A stretch of DNA of 34,220 bases from Burkholderiaceae bacterium (lineage in GTDB: Bacteria > Pseudomonadota > Gammaproteobacteria > Burkholderiales > Burkholderiaceae_E), in assembly GCA_021463505.1 (NCBI GenBank), contig JAJTYR010000040.1, forward strand, positions 1-34,220, written 5' to 3'. The position numbers and the translations under genes are program-made. The notes under the pieces are model-generated. The model made no database searches and was not told where the DNA came from. It saw nothing but the letters and a program-made list of their open reading frames with translations. Of this stretch, positions 12,079 to 21,935 are shown piece after piece (within the stretch, counting starts at the first letter, position 1; every line of letters begins with the position of its first letter).

Positions 12079-13332
12079 TCAGCGGTCGATCTCGCCGAAC
12101 ACGATGTCGAGCGTGCCCATCAGCGTGGTGACGTCGGCGAGCATGTGGCCGCGTGCCATCTCGTCCATCGCCTGCAGGTGCGCGAAGCCCGGCGCCCGGA
12201 TCTTCAGGCGATACGGCTTGTTCGCGCCGTCGGCCACCAGGTAGATGCCGAACTCGCCCTTGGGGTGCTCCACCGCTGCGTAGGCCTCGCCTTCGGGGAC
12301 GTGCATGCCCTCGGTGAACAGCTTGAAGTGATGGATCAGCTCTTCCATGTTCGACTTCATGCCGACGCGCGACGGCGGCGCCACCTTAAAATTGTCGACG
12401 ATGACCGGGCCGGGATGGTTGCGCAGCCACTCGATGCACTGGCGGATGATGTGGTTGCTCTGGCGCATCTCCTCGACGCGCACGAGATAACGGTCGTAGC
12501 TGTCGCCGTTGCGGCCCACCGGAATGTCGAAGTCGAGCAGGTCGTAGACCTCGTAGGGCTGCGTCTTGCGCAGATCCCACTCGACGCCCGAGCCGCGCAG
12601 CATCGGGCCGGTGAAGCCGAGCGCCTTGGCGCGGTCGGCGTCGACCACCCCCACGCCCACCAGCCGCTGCTTCCAGATGCGGTTGTCGGTGAGCAGCGTC
12701 TCGTACTCGTCGACGCAGCCCGGAAAACGCCGCGTGAACGCCTCGATGAAGTCGAGCACCGAGCCCTGGCGGTCGCGGTTGAGTTCGGCGATCGCCTGCG
12801 CGTTGCGCACCTTCGAGGCGCGGTACGGCGGCATCGCGTCGGGCAGGTCGCGATAGACGCCGCCCGGGCGGTAGTAGGCCGCGTGCATGCGCGCGCCCGA
12901 TACCGCTTCGTAGACGTCCATCAGGTCTTCGCGCTCGCGAAACGCGTAGAGGAACACCGCCATCGCGCCCACGTCGAGGCCGTGCGCGCCGATCCACAGC
13001 AGGTGGTTCAGGATGCGCGTGATCTCGTCGAACATCACGCGGATGTACTGCGCCCGCAGCGGCGGCTCGATGCCGAGCAGCTTCTCGATCGCCATCACGT
13101 AGGCGTGCTCGTTGCACATCATCGACACGTAGTCGAGCCGGTCCATGTACGGCACCGTCTGCAGGAAGGTGCGCGTCTCGGCGAGCTTCTCGGTGGCCCG
13201 GTGCAACAACCCGATGTGCGGGTCGGCACGCTGCACCACCTCGCCGTCCATCTCGAGCACCAGCCGCAGCACCCCGTGCGCCGCCGGATGCTGCGGGCCA
13301 AAATTCAGCGTGTAGTTCTTGATGTCAGGCAT
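12079..13332 (-). CDS. nuoD: NADH-quinone oxidoreductase subunit D (NuoD)
   Basis: A 417-residue 49-kDa-type subunit, related to [NiFe] hydrogenase large subunits but without the metal site. With NuoB it forms the quinone-reduction pocket. The two residues that contact the quinone head are visible at the conserved 49-residue spacing: His19 (GPQHPAAHG) and Tyr68 (MDRLDYVS). Other signatures are [14 protein letters not shown] (37-50) and the C-terminal DIVFGEIDR. NuoC is a separate gene, unlike the E. coli fusion. The ATG at 13332 lies 150 nt after the nuoC stop, the longest spacer within this operon. Confidence 0.98.
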   Translation of the reverse strand: MPDIKNYTLNFGPQHPAAHGVLRLVLEMDGEVVQRADPHIGLLHRATEKLAETRTFLQTVPYMDRLDYVSMMCNEHAYVMAIEKLLGIEPPLRAQYIRVMFDEITRILNHLLWIGAHGLDVGAMAVFLYAFREREDLMDVYEAVSGARMHAAYYRPGGVYRDLPDAMPPYRASKVRNAQAIAELNRDRQGSVLDFIEAFTRRFPGCVDEYETLLTDNRIWKQRLVGVGVVDADRAKALGFTGPMLRGSGVEWDLRKTQPYEVYDLLDFDIPVGRNGDSYDRYLVRVEEMRQSNHIIRQCIEWLRNHPGPVIVDNFKVAPPSRVGMKSNMEELIHHFKLFTEGMHVPEGEAYAAVEHPKGEFGIYLVADGANKPYRLKIRAPGFAHLQAMDEMARGHMLADVTTLMGTLDIVFGEIDR

Positions 13333-13382
13333 GCGAGAACCGCGCCGCAGTTCGCCAACCGCGCTGAATTTCGGCGAAGGCT

Positions 13383-13422
13383 GGCCTGCGCGATGCGCAG
13401 GTCAAGGCCGGCAAAGCCGGCC
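13383..13422. repeat. Two adjacent hairpins in the nuoC-nuoD spacer
   Basis: Within the 150-nt spacer 13333-13482 are two perfect inverted repeats. The first is CCTGCGC (13385-13391)/GCGCAGG (13395-13401), with loop GAT and possible extension to 13383. The second is GGCCGGC (13406-13412)/GCCGGCC (13416-13422), with loop AAA. No U-run follows on the minus strand, so they look like mRNA processing or stabilising structures, not terminators. No small gene is evident in the spacer. Confidence 0.7.
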
Positions 13423-13482
13423 GGCCGGAGCCAGAATCGAGCCTGCAGTTCCTGATCTCGGCCATTCGAGCATCCCGGACCG

Positions 13483-14130
13483 TCACTTCTGCCCCCTCAG
13501 GCCCACGTCCGGCCTCTCCACGCCGTACCGGTCGTCGCGCAGGATGCGCGGCACCACCTCGCGCGGCTCGATCGTGACCGGCTGGTAGACCACCCGCTTC
13601 TGCTCCGGGTCGTAGCGCATCTCGACGTAGCCCGAGACGGGGAAATCCTTCCTGAACGGATGCCCGACGAAGCCGTAGTCGGTGAGGATGCGGCGCAGGT
13701 CGCCGTGTCCCTCGAAGGCGATGCCGAAGAGGTCGAAGGCTTCGCGCTCGAACCAGTTCGCCACCGGCCATACGCTCGTGACCGAGGCGACCATCGGCAT
13801 GTCGTCGTCGGCGCAGAAGGTGCGCACGCGCACCCTCCAGTTGTGGACGATCGACAGCAGGTGCATGACCACCGCGAAGCGCTGACCGTTCCAGGCGCCG
13901 TCGCCATGGTCACGGTAATCGACGCCGCACAGGTCGATCAGCGTGTCGAAGCGCAGCGCCGGATCGTCGCGCAGGCGCGCGGCCACACGGGCGTGGGAAC
14001 CGGCGTCGATCACCACGGTGATCTCGCCCAGGCGCGCGACGAGCGAGCGGATCGAGTCACCCAGCGCTGCGCGCAGCGCGGCCTCCAGGGTCTCGAGCCG
14101 GGTGGCCGGCGAAGAACGGGGCGTGGTCAT
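13483..14130 (-). CDS. nuoC: NADH-quinone oxidoreductase subunit C (NuoC)
   Basis: A 215-residue 30-kDa-type subunit of the peripheral arm, packed against NuoD. The family signature [17 protein letters not shown] is at 126-142, followed by [20 protein letters not shown] (145-164). The ATG at 14130 gives a normal-length N terminus. The gap from the nuoB stop is 60 nt. It is encoded as a free-standing gene, as is usual outside enterobacteria. Confidence 0.97.
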   Translation of the reverse strand: MTTPRSSPATRLETLEAALRAALGDSIRSLVARLGEITVVIDAGSHARVAARLRDDPALRFDTLIDLCGVDYRDHGDGAWNGQRFAVVMHLLSIVHNWRVRVRTFCADDDMPMVASVTSVWPVANWFEREAFDLFGIAFEGHGDLRRILTDYGFVGHPFRKDFPVSGYVEMRYDPEQKRVVYQPVTIEPREVVPRILRDDRYGVERPDVGLRGQK

Positions 14131-14191
14131 CTGGCGGAGGCGGGACGCGTTCGGGAAAATGGCGCGGCGAGCGACGTGCAGGTGCTCGTGG

Positions 14192-14668
14192 CTAGCGCGC
14201 GATCGTGCTGGTGCGCCGGATCTTGCTCTGCAACTGCATGATGCCGTAGATGAGTGCCTCGGCCGTGGGCGGGCAGCCGGGCACGTAGACGTCGACCGGC
14301 ACGATGCGGTCGCAACCGCGCACCACCGAGTACGAATAGTGATAGTAGCCGCCGCCGTTGGCGCACGAGCCCATCGAGATCACCCAGCGCGGCTCGGCCA
14401 TCTGGTCGTAGACCTTGCGCAGCGCCGGCGCCATCTTGTTGCACAACGTGCCGGCGACGATCATCACGTCGGACTGCCGCGGGCTCGGGCGATAGAAGAC
14501 GCCCATCCGGTCGAGATCGTAACGCGAGGCGCTGGCGTGCATCATCTCGACCGCGCAGCAGGCCAGACCGAACGTGACCGGCCACATCGAGCCGGTTCGC
14601 GACCAGTTCACCAGCTTGTCGAGCTGGGTCGTGACGAAGCCCTCGCTCAGAAGTCCTTCGATCGCCAT
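14192..14668 (-). CDS. nuoB: NADH-quinone oxidoreductase subunit B (NuoB)
   Basis: A 158-residue subunit that binds [4Fe-4S] cluster N2, the direct electron donor to quinone. The four ligands are visible: the adjacent pair Cys37-Cys38 ([10 protein letters not shown]), Cys102 (MGSCANGGG) and Cys132 ([11 protein letters not shown]). The start at 14668 ([11 protein letters not shown]) matches family N termini; an in-frame ATG at 14704 would add 12 residues and overlap nuoA, so it is rejected. It follows nuoA by 43 nt. Confidence 0.97.
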   Translation of the reverse strand: MAIEGLLSEGFVTTQLDKLVNWSRTGSMWPVTFGLACCAVEMMHASASRYDLDRMGVFYRPSPRQSDVMIVAGTLCNKMAPALRKVYDQMAEPRWVISMGSCANGGGYYHYSYSVVRGCDRIVPVDVYVPGCPPTAEALIYGIMQLQSKIRRTSTIAR

Positions 14669-14711
14669 CGCGCTGCTCCGAACATTCCACCGGGACGCGC
14701 ACAAGACTGGG

Positions 14712-15071
14712 TCACTCCCAGTCGAGCGCCCCTTTCATCCATTCGTACACGAACCCGACGACGAGAATCGCCAGGAAGACCATCATCGAGACGAAACCGA
14801 AGAACCCGATCGCATCGAGCGACACCGCCCACGGGAACAGGAACGCGATCTCGAGGTCGAACAGGATGAACAGGATCGCCACCAGGTAGTAGCGAACGTC
14901 GAAGCGCATGCGCGCGTCTTCGAAGGCCTCGAAGCCGCACTCGTAGGGCGAGAGTTTCTCCGGGTCCGGACGGCTCGGGCCGAGCAGTTTGCCAACCACC
15001 AGGGGACCGACACCGACGGCCACGCCGACGACGATGAACAGCAGGACGGGCAGATAGTTATCGAGGATCAC
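14712..15071 (-). CDS. nuoA: NADH-quinone oxidoreductase subunit A (NuoA), GTG start
   Basis: The first gene of the nuo operon, encoding a 119-residue membrane subunit with three helices. It has the NuoA hallmark segment SPYECGFE (about 42-49) and a conserved acidic loop between the first two helices. The start codon is GTG at 15069-15071 (reads [13 protein letters not shown]); no ATG in a suitable place gives a family-like N terminus. An AAGAAGAG element lies about 12-15 nt upstream. An intrinsic terminator ends only 45 nt before this start, and no convincing promoter is visible in between. Confidence 0.95.
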   Translation of the reverse strand: MILDNYLPVLLFIVVGVAVGVGPLVVGKLLGPSRPDPEKLSPYECGFEAFEDARMRFDVRYYLVAILFILFDLEIAFLFPWAVSLDAIGFFGFVSMMVFLAILVVGFVYEWMKGALDWE

Positions 15072-15116
15072 TTGGCTCGGTACCCGACTCTTCTTGCGTG
15101 CAACCCGTTCGGTCAG

Positions 15117-15151
15117 AAAAAAGTCCGCTCCGACCTGCGCCCCGAGCGGAC
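15117..15151 (-). terminator. Rho-independent terminator after tRNA-Leu, just before nuoA
   Basis: On the minus strand, a perfect 8-bp GC-rich stem (GTCCGCTC, 15151-15144; GAGCGGAC, 15130-15123) with a 13-nt loop is followed at once by six U residues (15122-15117). This is a textbook intrinsic terminator for the tpiA-secG-tRNA-Leu transcript. It sits 45 nt before the nuoA start. Confidence 0.9.
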
Positions 15152-15180
15152 CTCCTCACCGGCTCTGCGCCACCCGCGGC

Positions 15181-15208
15181 TCGGGCGCGCCCGCACGGCC
15201 GCGCCCGA
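15181..15208. repeat. 9-bp inverted repeat between tRNA-Leu and terminator
   Basis: A perfect inverted repeat (TCGGGCGCG at 15181-15189, CGCGCCCGA at 15200-15208; 10-nt loop) lies between the tRNA 3' end and the terminator. There is no U-run. It may act as a 3' processing or stability element for the precursor tRNA; the role is inferred. Confidence 0.55.
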
Positions 15209-15268
15209 ACCTCCCGTGTGCCTCCGGTTTCCCCGCCTCGCGGCTGGCGCGGGCAGATGTCATCGTGC

Positions 15269-15353
15269 TGGTGCCGACGGCGAGACTCGAACTCGCACAG
15301 CTTTCGCCACTACCCCCTCAAGATAGCGTGTCTACCAATTTCACCACGTCGGC
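15269..15353 (-). tRNA. tRNA-Leu (anticodon GAG)
   Basis: An 85-nt class II tRNA on the minus strand. The acceptor stem GCCGACG/CGTCGGC, discriminator A and an encoded 3' CCA (15271-15269) are visible. The anticodon stem CTATC/GGTAG encloses loop TTGAGGG, giving anticodon GAG (15317-15319) for CUC/CUU leucine codons. A long variable arm with a GAAA loop and a T arm GCGAG-TTCGAGT-CTCGC complete the cloverleaf. It lies 28 nt after the secG stop and is probably processed from the tpiA-secG transcript. Confidence 0.97.
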
Positions 15354-15381
15354 GCAACCGTGAACTCGTCAGCCCGCCATT

Positions 15382-15843
15382 CTACTTCGGAATGTCGCTC
15401 GCAGCGCCGTTTTTCGGTGCGGCCTGTCCTGCCGCTTGACCTGCGTCAGGCGCCACTCCCGTCGTCGTTGCGGGCCCACCCGCACCACCAGGCGTCGCCG
15501 GCGCTGCGCCCCCCGCGGACGGCACATCGGAAGGCGTCCTGGCGGCACCCGTATCGGCAGGCGCGGCCGGCACACGTTCCATCACGCTCGCGGGCGCTTC
15601 GCTCGGGCGATGCCCGATGAAGGCCAGCGCCAGCGTGGTGACGAAGAACAGCGCCGCCAGCACCGCAGTGGTACGGCTCAGGAAGTTGGCCGACCCGCTG
15701 GCACCGAACAGGCTGCCCGAAGCGCCGCCACCGAACGCTGCCCCCATGTCGGCACCCTTGCCGTGCTGCAGCAGCACCAGAATGATCACGCCGAAGGCCG
15801 TGATCACCTGAACGATCATCAGAAGGCTGGCCAACCAGGTCAT
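15382..15843 (-). CDS. secG: Protein-export membrane protein SecG
   Basis: A 153-residue auxiliary subunit of the SecYEG translocon. Two membrane helices (about 3-25 and 57-76) flank the family motif LLQHGKGADMGAAFGGGASGS (about 24-44). The C-terminal half (80-153) is a Pro/Ala/Gly/Thr-rich low-complexity tail, longer than in E. coli SecG (110 residues) but common in betaproteobacteria. It follows tpiA by 52 nt, in the familiar tpiA-secG-tRNA-Leu-nuoA order. Confidence 0.95.
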   Translation of the reverse strand: MTWLASLLMIVQVITAFGVIILVLLQHGKGADMGAAFGGGASGSLFGASGSANFLSRTTAVLAALFFVTTLALAFIGHRPSEAPASVMERVPAAPADTGAARTPSDVPSAGGAAPATPGGAGGPATTTGVAPDAGQAAGQAAPKNGAASDIPK

Positions 15844-15895
15844 CGAGTCATCTCCGTGCGTCCGCCGCGGTCCGCCGCCTCGGACAGGGTGTACA

Positions 15896-16672
15896 TCAGG
15901 CCGCCGCCGCGCGACAGATGGCGAGGAACTCGTCGGCGACCAGGGAGGCGCCGCCGATCAGCCCGCCATCGACATCGGGCATGGCGAACAGCCCCGTCGC
16001 GTTGGCCGGCTTGACACTGCCGCCGTAGAGGATGCGGGTCGCGTTGGCATGACGGTAGCCTTGCCGTGCGAGACGCTCGCGCACGAAACGGTGCGCGGCC
16101 TGCGCCATTTCCGGTGAAGCGGTGCGGCCGGTACCGATGGCCCAGACCGGTTCGTAGGCAAGCACCACCCGCTGCGCGGGCAGTCGATGCACCGGATCGA
16201 CGAGTGCCGCCGCGATCGCGTCGACCTGGCGCCCGAGCACCGCCTCGGTACGGCCGGCCTCGCGCTCGTCGAGCGTCTCGCCGATGCAGGCAATGACGCC
16301 CACGCCGTGGAGCTTGCAGATCGAGATCCTGGCTGCGACCTGCGCGTCGGTCTCGCCGGCCATCTGGCGGCGCTCGGAATGGCCGACGATCGCCCACTGG
16401 CAACCGAGGTCGACCAGCATCGCAGCCGAAACATCACCGGTGCAGGCACCGTTGGGCAGCGCGGCGACGTTCTGGGCGCCCCAGGCGATGCCGGTGCCGC
16501 CGAGCCAGGCGGCGGCCTGGCCCAGATATGGGTACGGCGGGCAGACCGCGACCTCGACCCGTGACAGCAAGGCACGTCCGAGATCGGCACGCAGCGCGGT
16601 GAGCAACTGCTCGTTCGCGACGATGTCGCCGTTCATCTTCCAGTTGCCGGCGACGAGCGGCTTGCGCGCCAT
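15896..16672 (-). CDS. tpiA: Triosephosphate isomerase
   Basis: A 258-residue TIM-barrel enzyme interconverting dihydroxyacetone phosphate and glyceraldehyde 3-phosphate in glycolysis and gluconeogenesis. Active-site residues are all present: Asn10 and Lys12 (GNWKMNG), His98 (IVGHSERR) and catalytic Glu174 (AYEPVWAIGTG), with the phosphate-gripping loop after it. The ATG at 16672 gives the usual N terminus. It is the first gene of a short transcript with secG and tRNA-Leu, driven by the promoter at 16706-16735. Confidence 0.98.
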   Translation of the reverse strand: MARKPLVAGNWKMNGDIVANEQLLTALRADLGRALLSRVEVAVCPPYPYLGQAAAWLGGTGIAWGAQNVAALPNGACTGDVSAAMLVDLGCQWAIVGHSERRQMAGETDAQVAARISICKLHGVGVIACIGETLDEREAGRTEAVLGRQVDAIAAALVDPVHRLPAQRVVLAYEPVWAIGTGRTASPEMAQAAHRFVRERLARQGYRHANATRILYGGSVKPANATGLFAMPDVDGGLIGGASLVADEFLAICRAAAA

Positions 16673-16705
16673 GATCGGGTTCCGTCGGAATCGGTGAAAC
16701 CCGCC

Positions 16706-16735
16706 ATTCTACGGGGCGTGCGCGAAACGGGTCAA
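16706..16735 (-). promoter_or_regulatory. Sigma-70 promoter of tpiA-secG-tRNA-Leu
   Basis: On the minus strand a -35 TTGACC (16735-16730) and -10 TAGAAT (16711-16706) are separated by 18 nt, giving a start near 16699 and a leader of about 27 nt to tpiA. The -35 box overlaps the pssA stop codon, so the pssA and tpiA units are back to back. Match to consensus is good; activity is inferred. Confidence 0.75.
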
Positions 16736-17661
16736 TTCGAGCGGCGCGACGCGGCCTCGCGTTCGTCCCGGCTCCGGGCCTCGCCGGTGCCCTCGCCGTC
16801 TTCGTCGTCTGCGTCACCCTCGTCGCTGCCGCCGGGGTCGTCGCACGCGTCGCACGCATCGCCGCCGGCAGCGCCCGGCGACGCGCTGCGCCCGCCCGAC
16901 AGCGACGGCTCACCGCGGCGCCAGCGCACGAACCACAACACATAGCCCGAGAACCCGTAGAGCAGAAACAGCGAAAACAGGACCACCGGCGGATCGGAGG
17001 AGACCAGCACGAACAGCAGCACGATGCCGATCACGAAGATGAACGGCACGCTCTTCTTGAGGTTGATGTCCTTGAAGCTGTAGAACGGGACGTTCGACAC
17101 CATCGTGATGCCGGCGTAGATGGTGAGCGCGAAACTGGCCCAGGCGAGATCGGCGCCCGAGGCGCTGATCCAGCGGGTCTGGCGCAGGTCGGTCACGATC
17201 CAGACCAGTCCCACGACCAGCGCCGCGGCCGCGGGGCTGGGCAGCCCCTGGAAGAAGCGCTTGTCGACCACGCCGATGTTCGTATTGAAGCGCGCCAGCC
17301 GCAGCGCGGCGCCCGCCACGTAGATGAAGGCCGCGAGCCAGCCCCACTTGCCCAGGCCGCGCAGCGACCACTCGTACATGATCAGCGCAGGGGCGGCGCC
17401 GAACGAAACCATGTCGGACAGAGAGTCGTACTGCTCGCCGAATGCGCTCTGCGTGTTGGTCATCCGCGCCACGCGTCCGTCGAGGCTGTCGAGCACCATC
17501 GCGACGAAGATCGCGATCGCCGCCACCTCGTAGCGGCCGTTCATCGCCTGCACGATCGCGTAGAAGCCGCAGAACAGCGCCGCCGTGGTGAAAGCGTTGG
17601 GCAGCAGATAGATGCGCCGCGAGCGCCGCGGCGCCAACCCCTCGCGCCGATCGTCATCCAT
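16732..17661 (-). CDS. pssA: CDP-diacylglycerol-serine O-phosphatidyltransferase
   Basis: A 309-residue integral membrane enzyme making phosphatidylserine from CDP-diacylglycerol and serine, the first step toward phosphatidylethanolamine. The CDP-alcohol phosphotransferase signature is intact: Asp58, Asp61-Gly62, Ala65-Arg66, Gly75, Asp79 and Asp83. About seven membrane helices follow. The last 55 or so residues form a hydrophilic, acidic Gly/Asp/Ser-rich tail containing a small DACDAC repeat; it is probably disordered and not needed for catalysis. It overlaps psd by 8 nt, placing the two consecutive enzymes of the pathway under one transcript. Confidence 0.96.
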   Translation of the reverse strand: MDDDRREGLAPRRSRRIYLLPNAFTTAALFCGFYAIVQAMNGRYEVAAIAIFVAMVLDSLDGRVARMTNTQSAFGEQYDSLSDMVSFGAAPALIMYEWSLRGLGKWGWLAAFIYVAGAALRLARFNTNIGVVDKRFFQGLPSPAAAALVVGLVWIVTDLRQTRWISASGADLAWASFALTIYAGITMVSNVPFYSFKDINLKKSVPFIFVIGIVLLFVLVSSDPPVVLFSLFLLYGFSGYVLWFVRWRRGEPSLSGGRSASPGAAGGDACDACDDPGGSDEGDADDEDGEGTGEARSRDEREAASRRSN

Positions 17662-18325
17662 CTGCAGGAGACCCCGCGGGCGCCGCCAGTTCGGCCAGCA
17701 CGCTGACGGTGGCGTGCACCTTCTCGCCGATGGCCACGCGCGGGCGCGCCGTGAGCGGCAGGTAGACGTCGACGCGCGATCCGAAGCGGATGAAGCCGAA
17801 ACGCTGGCCCCGCGCCAGCCGGTCGCCGGCCGCGACGTGGCACAGGACGCGCCGGGCGATCAGCCCCGCAACCTGCACGCAGCTGACCAGCGAGCCATCG
17901 GTGGCGCGGATCAGCAGCGCATTGCGTTCGTTGTGCTCGGATGCCTTGTCGAGACCGGCGTTGACGAACCGGCCGGGAAAGTAGGTGACGCGCTCGACCG
18001 TACCGTCGATCGGCGCGCGGTTCGAATGCACGTTGAACACGTTCATGAAGACCGAGATCTTCAGCGCTTCGCGCCCGGCGTACGGGTCGAGCGCGTTCAT
18101 CACCGCGATCACCCGGCCGTCGGCCGGGGCGAGCACCAGCCGCTCGCCCGCCGGCACCGGCCGCGGCGGGTCGCGGAAGAACTGCAGCACGAAGAGCGCC
18201 ACCAGCCAGACCGGCAGCGACCACCAGCCGCCGAACGCGGTGAACGCGAGCGCCACCGCGACGGCCAGCCCGAGAAAGGGCCAGCCCTCGCGGGCGATCA
18301 GGGGGTGCGGGTAGCGCGGATCCAT
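17654..18325 (-). CDS. psd: Phosphatidylserine decarboxylase (short form, proenzyme)
   Basis: A 223-residue pyruvoyl-dependent decarboxylase converting phosphatidylserine to phosphatidylethanolamine. The self-cleavage site is the Gly182-Ser183 pair in [13 protein letters not shown]; cleavage leaves a pyruvoyl-capped small alpha subunit. One or two N-terminal hydrophobic segments (about 16-50) anchor it to the inner membrane. It is the short class of the family (about 210-230 residues), not the roughly 320-residue E. coli type. The ATG at 18325 is 37 nt after the ilvC stop. A TATACT element lies just 8 nt upstream of the start. Confidence 0.95.
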   Translation of the reverse strand: MDPRYPHPLIAREGWPFLGLAVAVALAFTAFGGWWSLPVWLVALFVLQFFRDPPRPVPAGERLVLAPADGRVIAVMNALDPYAGREALKISVFMNVFNVHSNRAPIDGTVERVTYFPGRFVNAGLDKASEHNERNALLIRATDGSLVSCVQVAGLIARRVLCHVAAGDRLARGQRFGFIRFGSRVDVYLPLTARPRVAIGEKVHATVSVLAELAAPAGSPADG

Positions 18326-18333
18326 GGCGGCAA

Positions 18334-18339
18334 GTATAC
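18334..18339 (-). promoter_or_regulatory. Possible -10 box (TATACT) directly before psd
   Basis: TATACT on the minus strand ends 8 nt before the psd ATG. If used, transcription would begin at or next to the start codon, giving a leaderless or nearly leaderless message. No -35 match is seen 16-19 nt upstream, where the sequence is GC-only. Weak evidence. Confidence 0.3.
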
Positions 18340-18362
18340 GGACGCCGCCGCGGCGCGCGCGC

Positions 18363-19893
<1,531 letters not shown>

Positions 19894-19903
19894 GCGCGGC
19901 CCC

Positions 19904-21625
19904 TCACAGGCTTTCCGAGCCGAGCAGCATCTCGGTCAGGCCCTTGCCCCCCTGCACCATCGGCCAGACGTTCTCGGTGGCGTCGGTGATGATGTCCAGG
20001 AACACCAGGCGGTCGCGGTGCCTGCCAAACGCGTCGCGCAGCGCCGGCTCGACGTCGGCCGGCTTGTCCACGCGGATGCCGACGTGGCCGTAGGCCTCGG
20101 CCAGCGCGACGAAGTCGGGCAGCGCATCCATGTACGACTCCGAGTAGCGGCTGCCGTACTCGATCTGCTGCCACTGCCGCACCATGCCGAGGTAGCGGTT
20201 GTTCAGGTTGACGATCTTCACCGGCAGACGGTACTGCCTGCAGGTGGAGAGCTCCTGGATGCACATCTGGATCGAGCCCTCGCCGGTGATGCAGACCACC
20301 TGCGCGCCCGGATTGGCCACCAGCGCACCCATCGCGAACGGCAGGCCCACGCCCATCGTGCCCAGCCCGCCCGAGTTGAGCCAGCGCCGCGGCTTGTCGA
20401 ACGGGTAGTACTGCGCCGCCCACATCTGATGCTGGCCCACGTCGGAGGTGACGATCGCGTCGCCCCCGGTGATCTCCCACAGCTTCTGCACCACCGCCTG
20501 CGGCTTGATCACGGTGTCGCTCGTCCGGTACTTCAGGCACTCGCGCCTGCGCCATTCGCCGATCTGCTGCCACCAGGCCTGCAGCGCGCCTGCATTGGTC
20601 TTCTGGCCGGCGGCGAACGCCTCCTCGACGAACGCCAGCAGGTCCTGCAGGGTCTCGCGCACGTCGCCGACGATCGGCACGTCGACCTTGACCCGCTTGG
20701 AGATCGACGACGGATCGATGTCGACGTGGATGATCCTGTGCGGGTTCTGCGCGAAGTGCTTCGGATTGCCGATCACGCGGTCGTCGAAGCGCGCACCAAT
20801 GGCGATCAGCACGTCGCAGTGCTGCATCGCCATGTTCGCCTCGTAGGTGCCGTGCATGCCCGGCATGCCGACGAACTTCGCGTCGCTCGCCCGGTAGCCG
20901 CCCAGCCCCATCAACGTGTTGGTGACCGGAAAGCCGAGCAGGTCGACGAACCGGTTCAACTCGGGCGCGGCATTGGCGAGAATGACGCCCCCGCCGGCAT
21001 AGATCATCGGCCGCTCGGCGCCCAGAATCAGGTTCAGCGCTTTCTTCAGCTGCCCCTGGTGTCCGCGGGTGACCGGGTTGTACGAACGCATCGACACCGT
21101 CTTCGGGTACTCGAAGCGGCACTTGTTGCGGCTGACGTCCTTCGGGATGTCGACCAGCACCGGCCCGGGCCGTCCGGTATTGGCGATGTGGAATGCCTTG
21201 CGGATCGTGACCGCCAGGTCCTTCACGTCCTTGACCAGGAAGTTGTGTTTCACGCACGGCCGCGTAATGCCGACCGTGTCGCACTCCTGGAAGGCGTCCT
21301 CGCCGATCGCGTGCGTGGGCACCTGGCCGGTGATGATCACCATCGGCACGGAATCCATGTACGCGGTCGCGATGCCGGTCACGGCGTTCGTGACCCCGGG
21401 CCCGCTGGTGACCAGCGCCACGCCCACCTTCTGCGTGGAGCGCGAATACGCGTCGGCGGCGTGGATCGCCGCCTGCTCGTGCCTGACGAGGACGTGCTGG
21501 ATGCGGTCCTGGTTGAAGATCGAGTCGTAGATGTAGAGGACTGCGCCGCCCGGGTATCCGAAGATGTGCTCGACACCTTCTTCGTGGAGACAGCGAACGA
21601 CGATATCGGCGCCTGTGAGTTCCAT
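19904..21625 (-). CDS. ilvI: Acetolactate synthase large (catalytic) subunit
   Basis: A 573-residue ThDP-dependent enzyme catalysing the first common step of branched-chain amino acid synthesis. Catalytic Glu50 is in VLVRHEQAA, and the FAD-binding central domain is at about 190-340. The C-terminal ThDP motif reads GEGS (448-451) followed by NLNN (473-476). The usual GDG is GEG here, a conservative change also found in related betaproteobacterial enzymes. The start at 21625 ([13 protein letters not shown]) has an AAAGGA ribosome site about 12 nt upstream; longer frames reach into the leader and lack support. It is the first gene of ilvI-ilvH-ilvC-psd-pssA. Confidence 0.97.
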   Translation of the reverse strand: MELTGADIVVRCLHEEGVEHIFGYPGGAVLYIYDSIFNQDRIQHVLVRHEQAAIHAADAYSRSTQKVGVALVTSGPGVTNAVTGIATAYMDSVPMVIITGQVPTHAIGEDAFQECDTVGITRPCVKHNFLVKDVKDLAVTIRKAFHIANTGRPGPVLVDIPKDVSRNKCRFEYPKTVSMRSYNPVTRGHQGQLKKALNLILGAERPMIYAGGGVILANAAPELNRFVDLLGFPVTNTLMGLGGYRASDAKFVGMPGMHGTYEANMAMQHCDVLIAIGARFDDRVIGNPKHFAQNPHRIIHVDIDPSSISKRVKVDVPIVGDVRETLQDLLAFVEEAFAAGQKTNAGALQAWWQQIGEWRRRECLKYRTSDTVIKPQAVVQKLWEITGGDAIVTSDVGQHQMWAAQYYPFDKPRRWLNSGGLGTMGVGLPFAMGALVANPGAQVVCITGEGSIQMCIQELSTCRQYRLPVKIVNLNNRYLGMVRQWQQIEYGSRYSESYMDALPDFVALAEAYGHVGIRVDKPADVEPALRDAFGRHRDRLVFLDIITDATENVWPMVQGGKGLTEMLLGSESL

Positions 21626-21711
21626 CGAATGAAGTCCTTTCAAGTCCAGGGAGCCCGCCCGCCGGCGCCATGGCAGGTATCGACGCGATGAACCGCATCG
21701 GGGCGCCACGA

Positions 21712-21736
21712 CGCAGGCCTCGGCACGGGGCCTGCG
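21712..21736 (-). promoter_or_regulatory. Hairpin in the ilvI leader
   Basis: A perfect 8-bp stem (CGCAGGCC, 21712-21719; GGCCTGCG, 21729-21736) with a 9-nt loop lies about 90 nt before the ilvI start. No U-run follows on the minus strand. A regulatory role in ilv expression is plausible from its place in a long leader, but is unproven. Confidence 0.55.
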
Positions 21737-21860
21737 AAATTGATCGGATGCGCTCGTTCGCCTCTCGTGAAGGCGCCTGGCGCACACAAAGACGACGCCC
21801 CGTCCGCGCTGATCGCCGCAGCCACCAGTGCCGGAAGGGGCGCACGAGGGGTAGGAGCGC

Positions 21861-21890
21861 AGCATACTGCAGCGCAACAGGAAGGGTCAA
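21861..21890 (-). promoter_or_regulatory. Sigma-70 promoter of the ilv operon
   Basis: On the minus strand a -35 TTGACC (21890-21885) and -10 TATGCT (21866-21861) are spaced by 18 nt, predicting a start near 21853. The box and spacing resemble the tpiA promoter at 16706-16735, which supports a shared consensus in this genome. Confidence 0.7.
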
Positions 21891-21926
21891 GGCGGGTGGC
21901 AGGGGAGACGCTCTGCGCGAGCCTTC

Positions 21927-21935
21927 TGCTAGCAT
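21927..21935 (+). promoter_or_regulatory. Possible extended -10 promoter of the sigma-factor gene
   Basis: TGCTAGCAT on the plus strand fits an extended -10 (TGn-TAGCAT), with transcription predicted to start near 21942, about 50 nt before the ATG at 21991. No -35 match is seen. It is back to back with the ilv promoter. Confidence 0.35.

Noticed and set aside
15094-15363. Short open frames across tRNA-Leu and the terminator
   Set aside because: They overlap a complete tRNA gene and an intrinsic terminator; no homology is visible.
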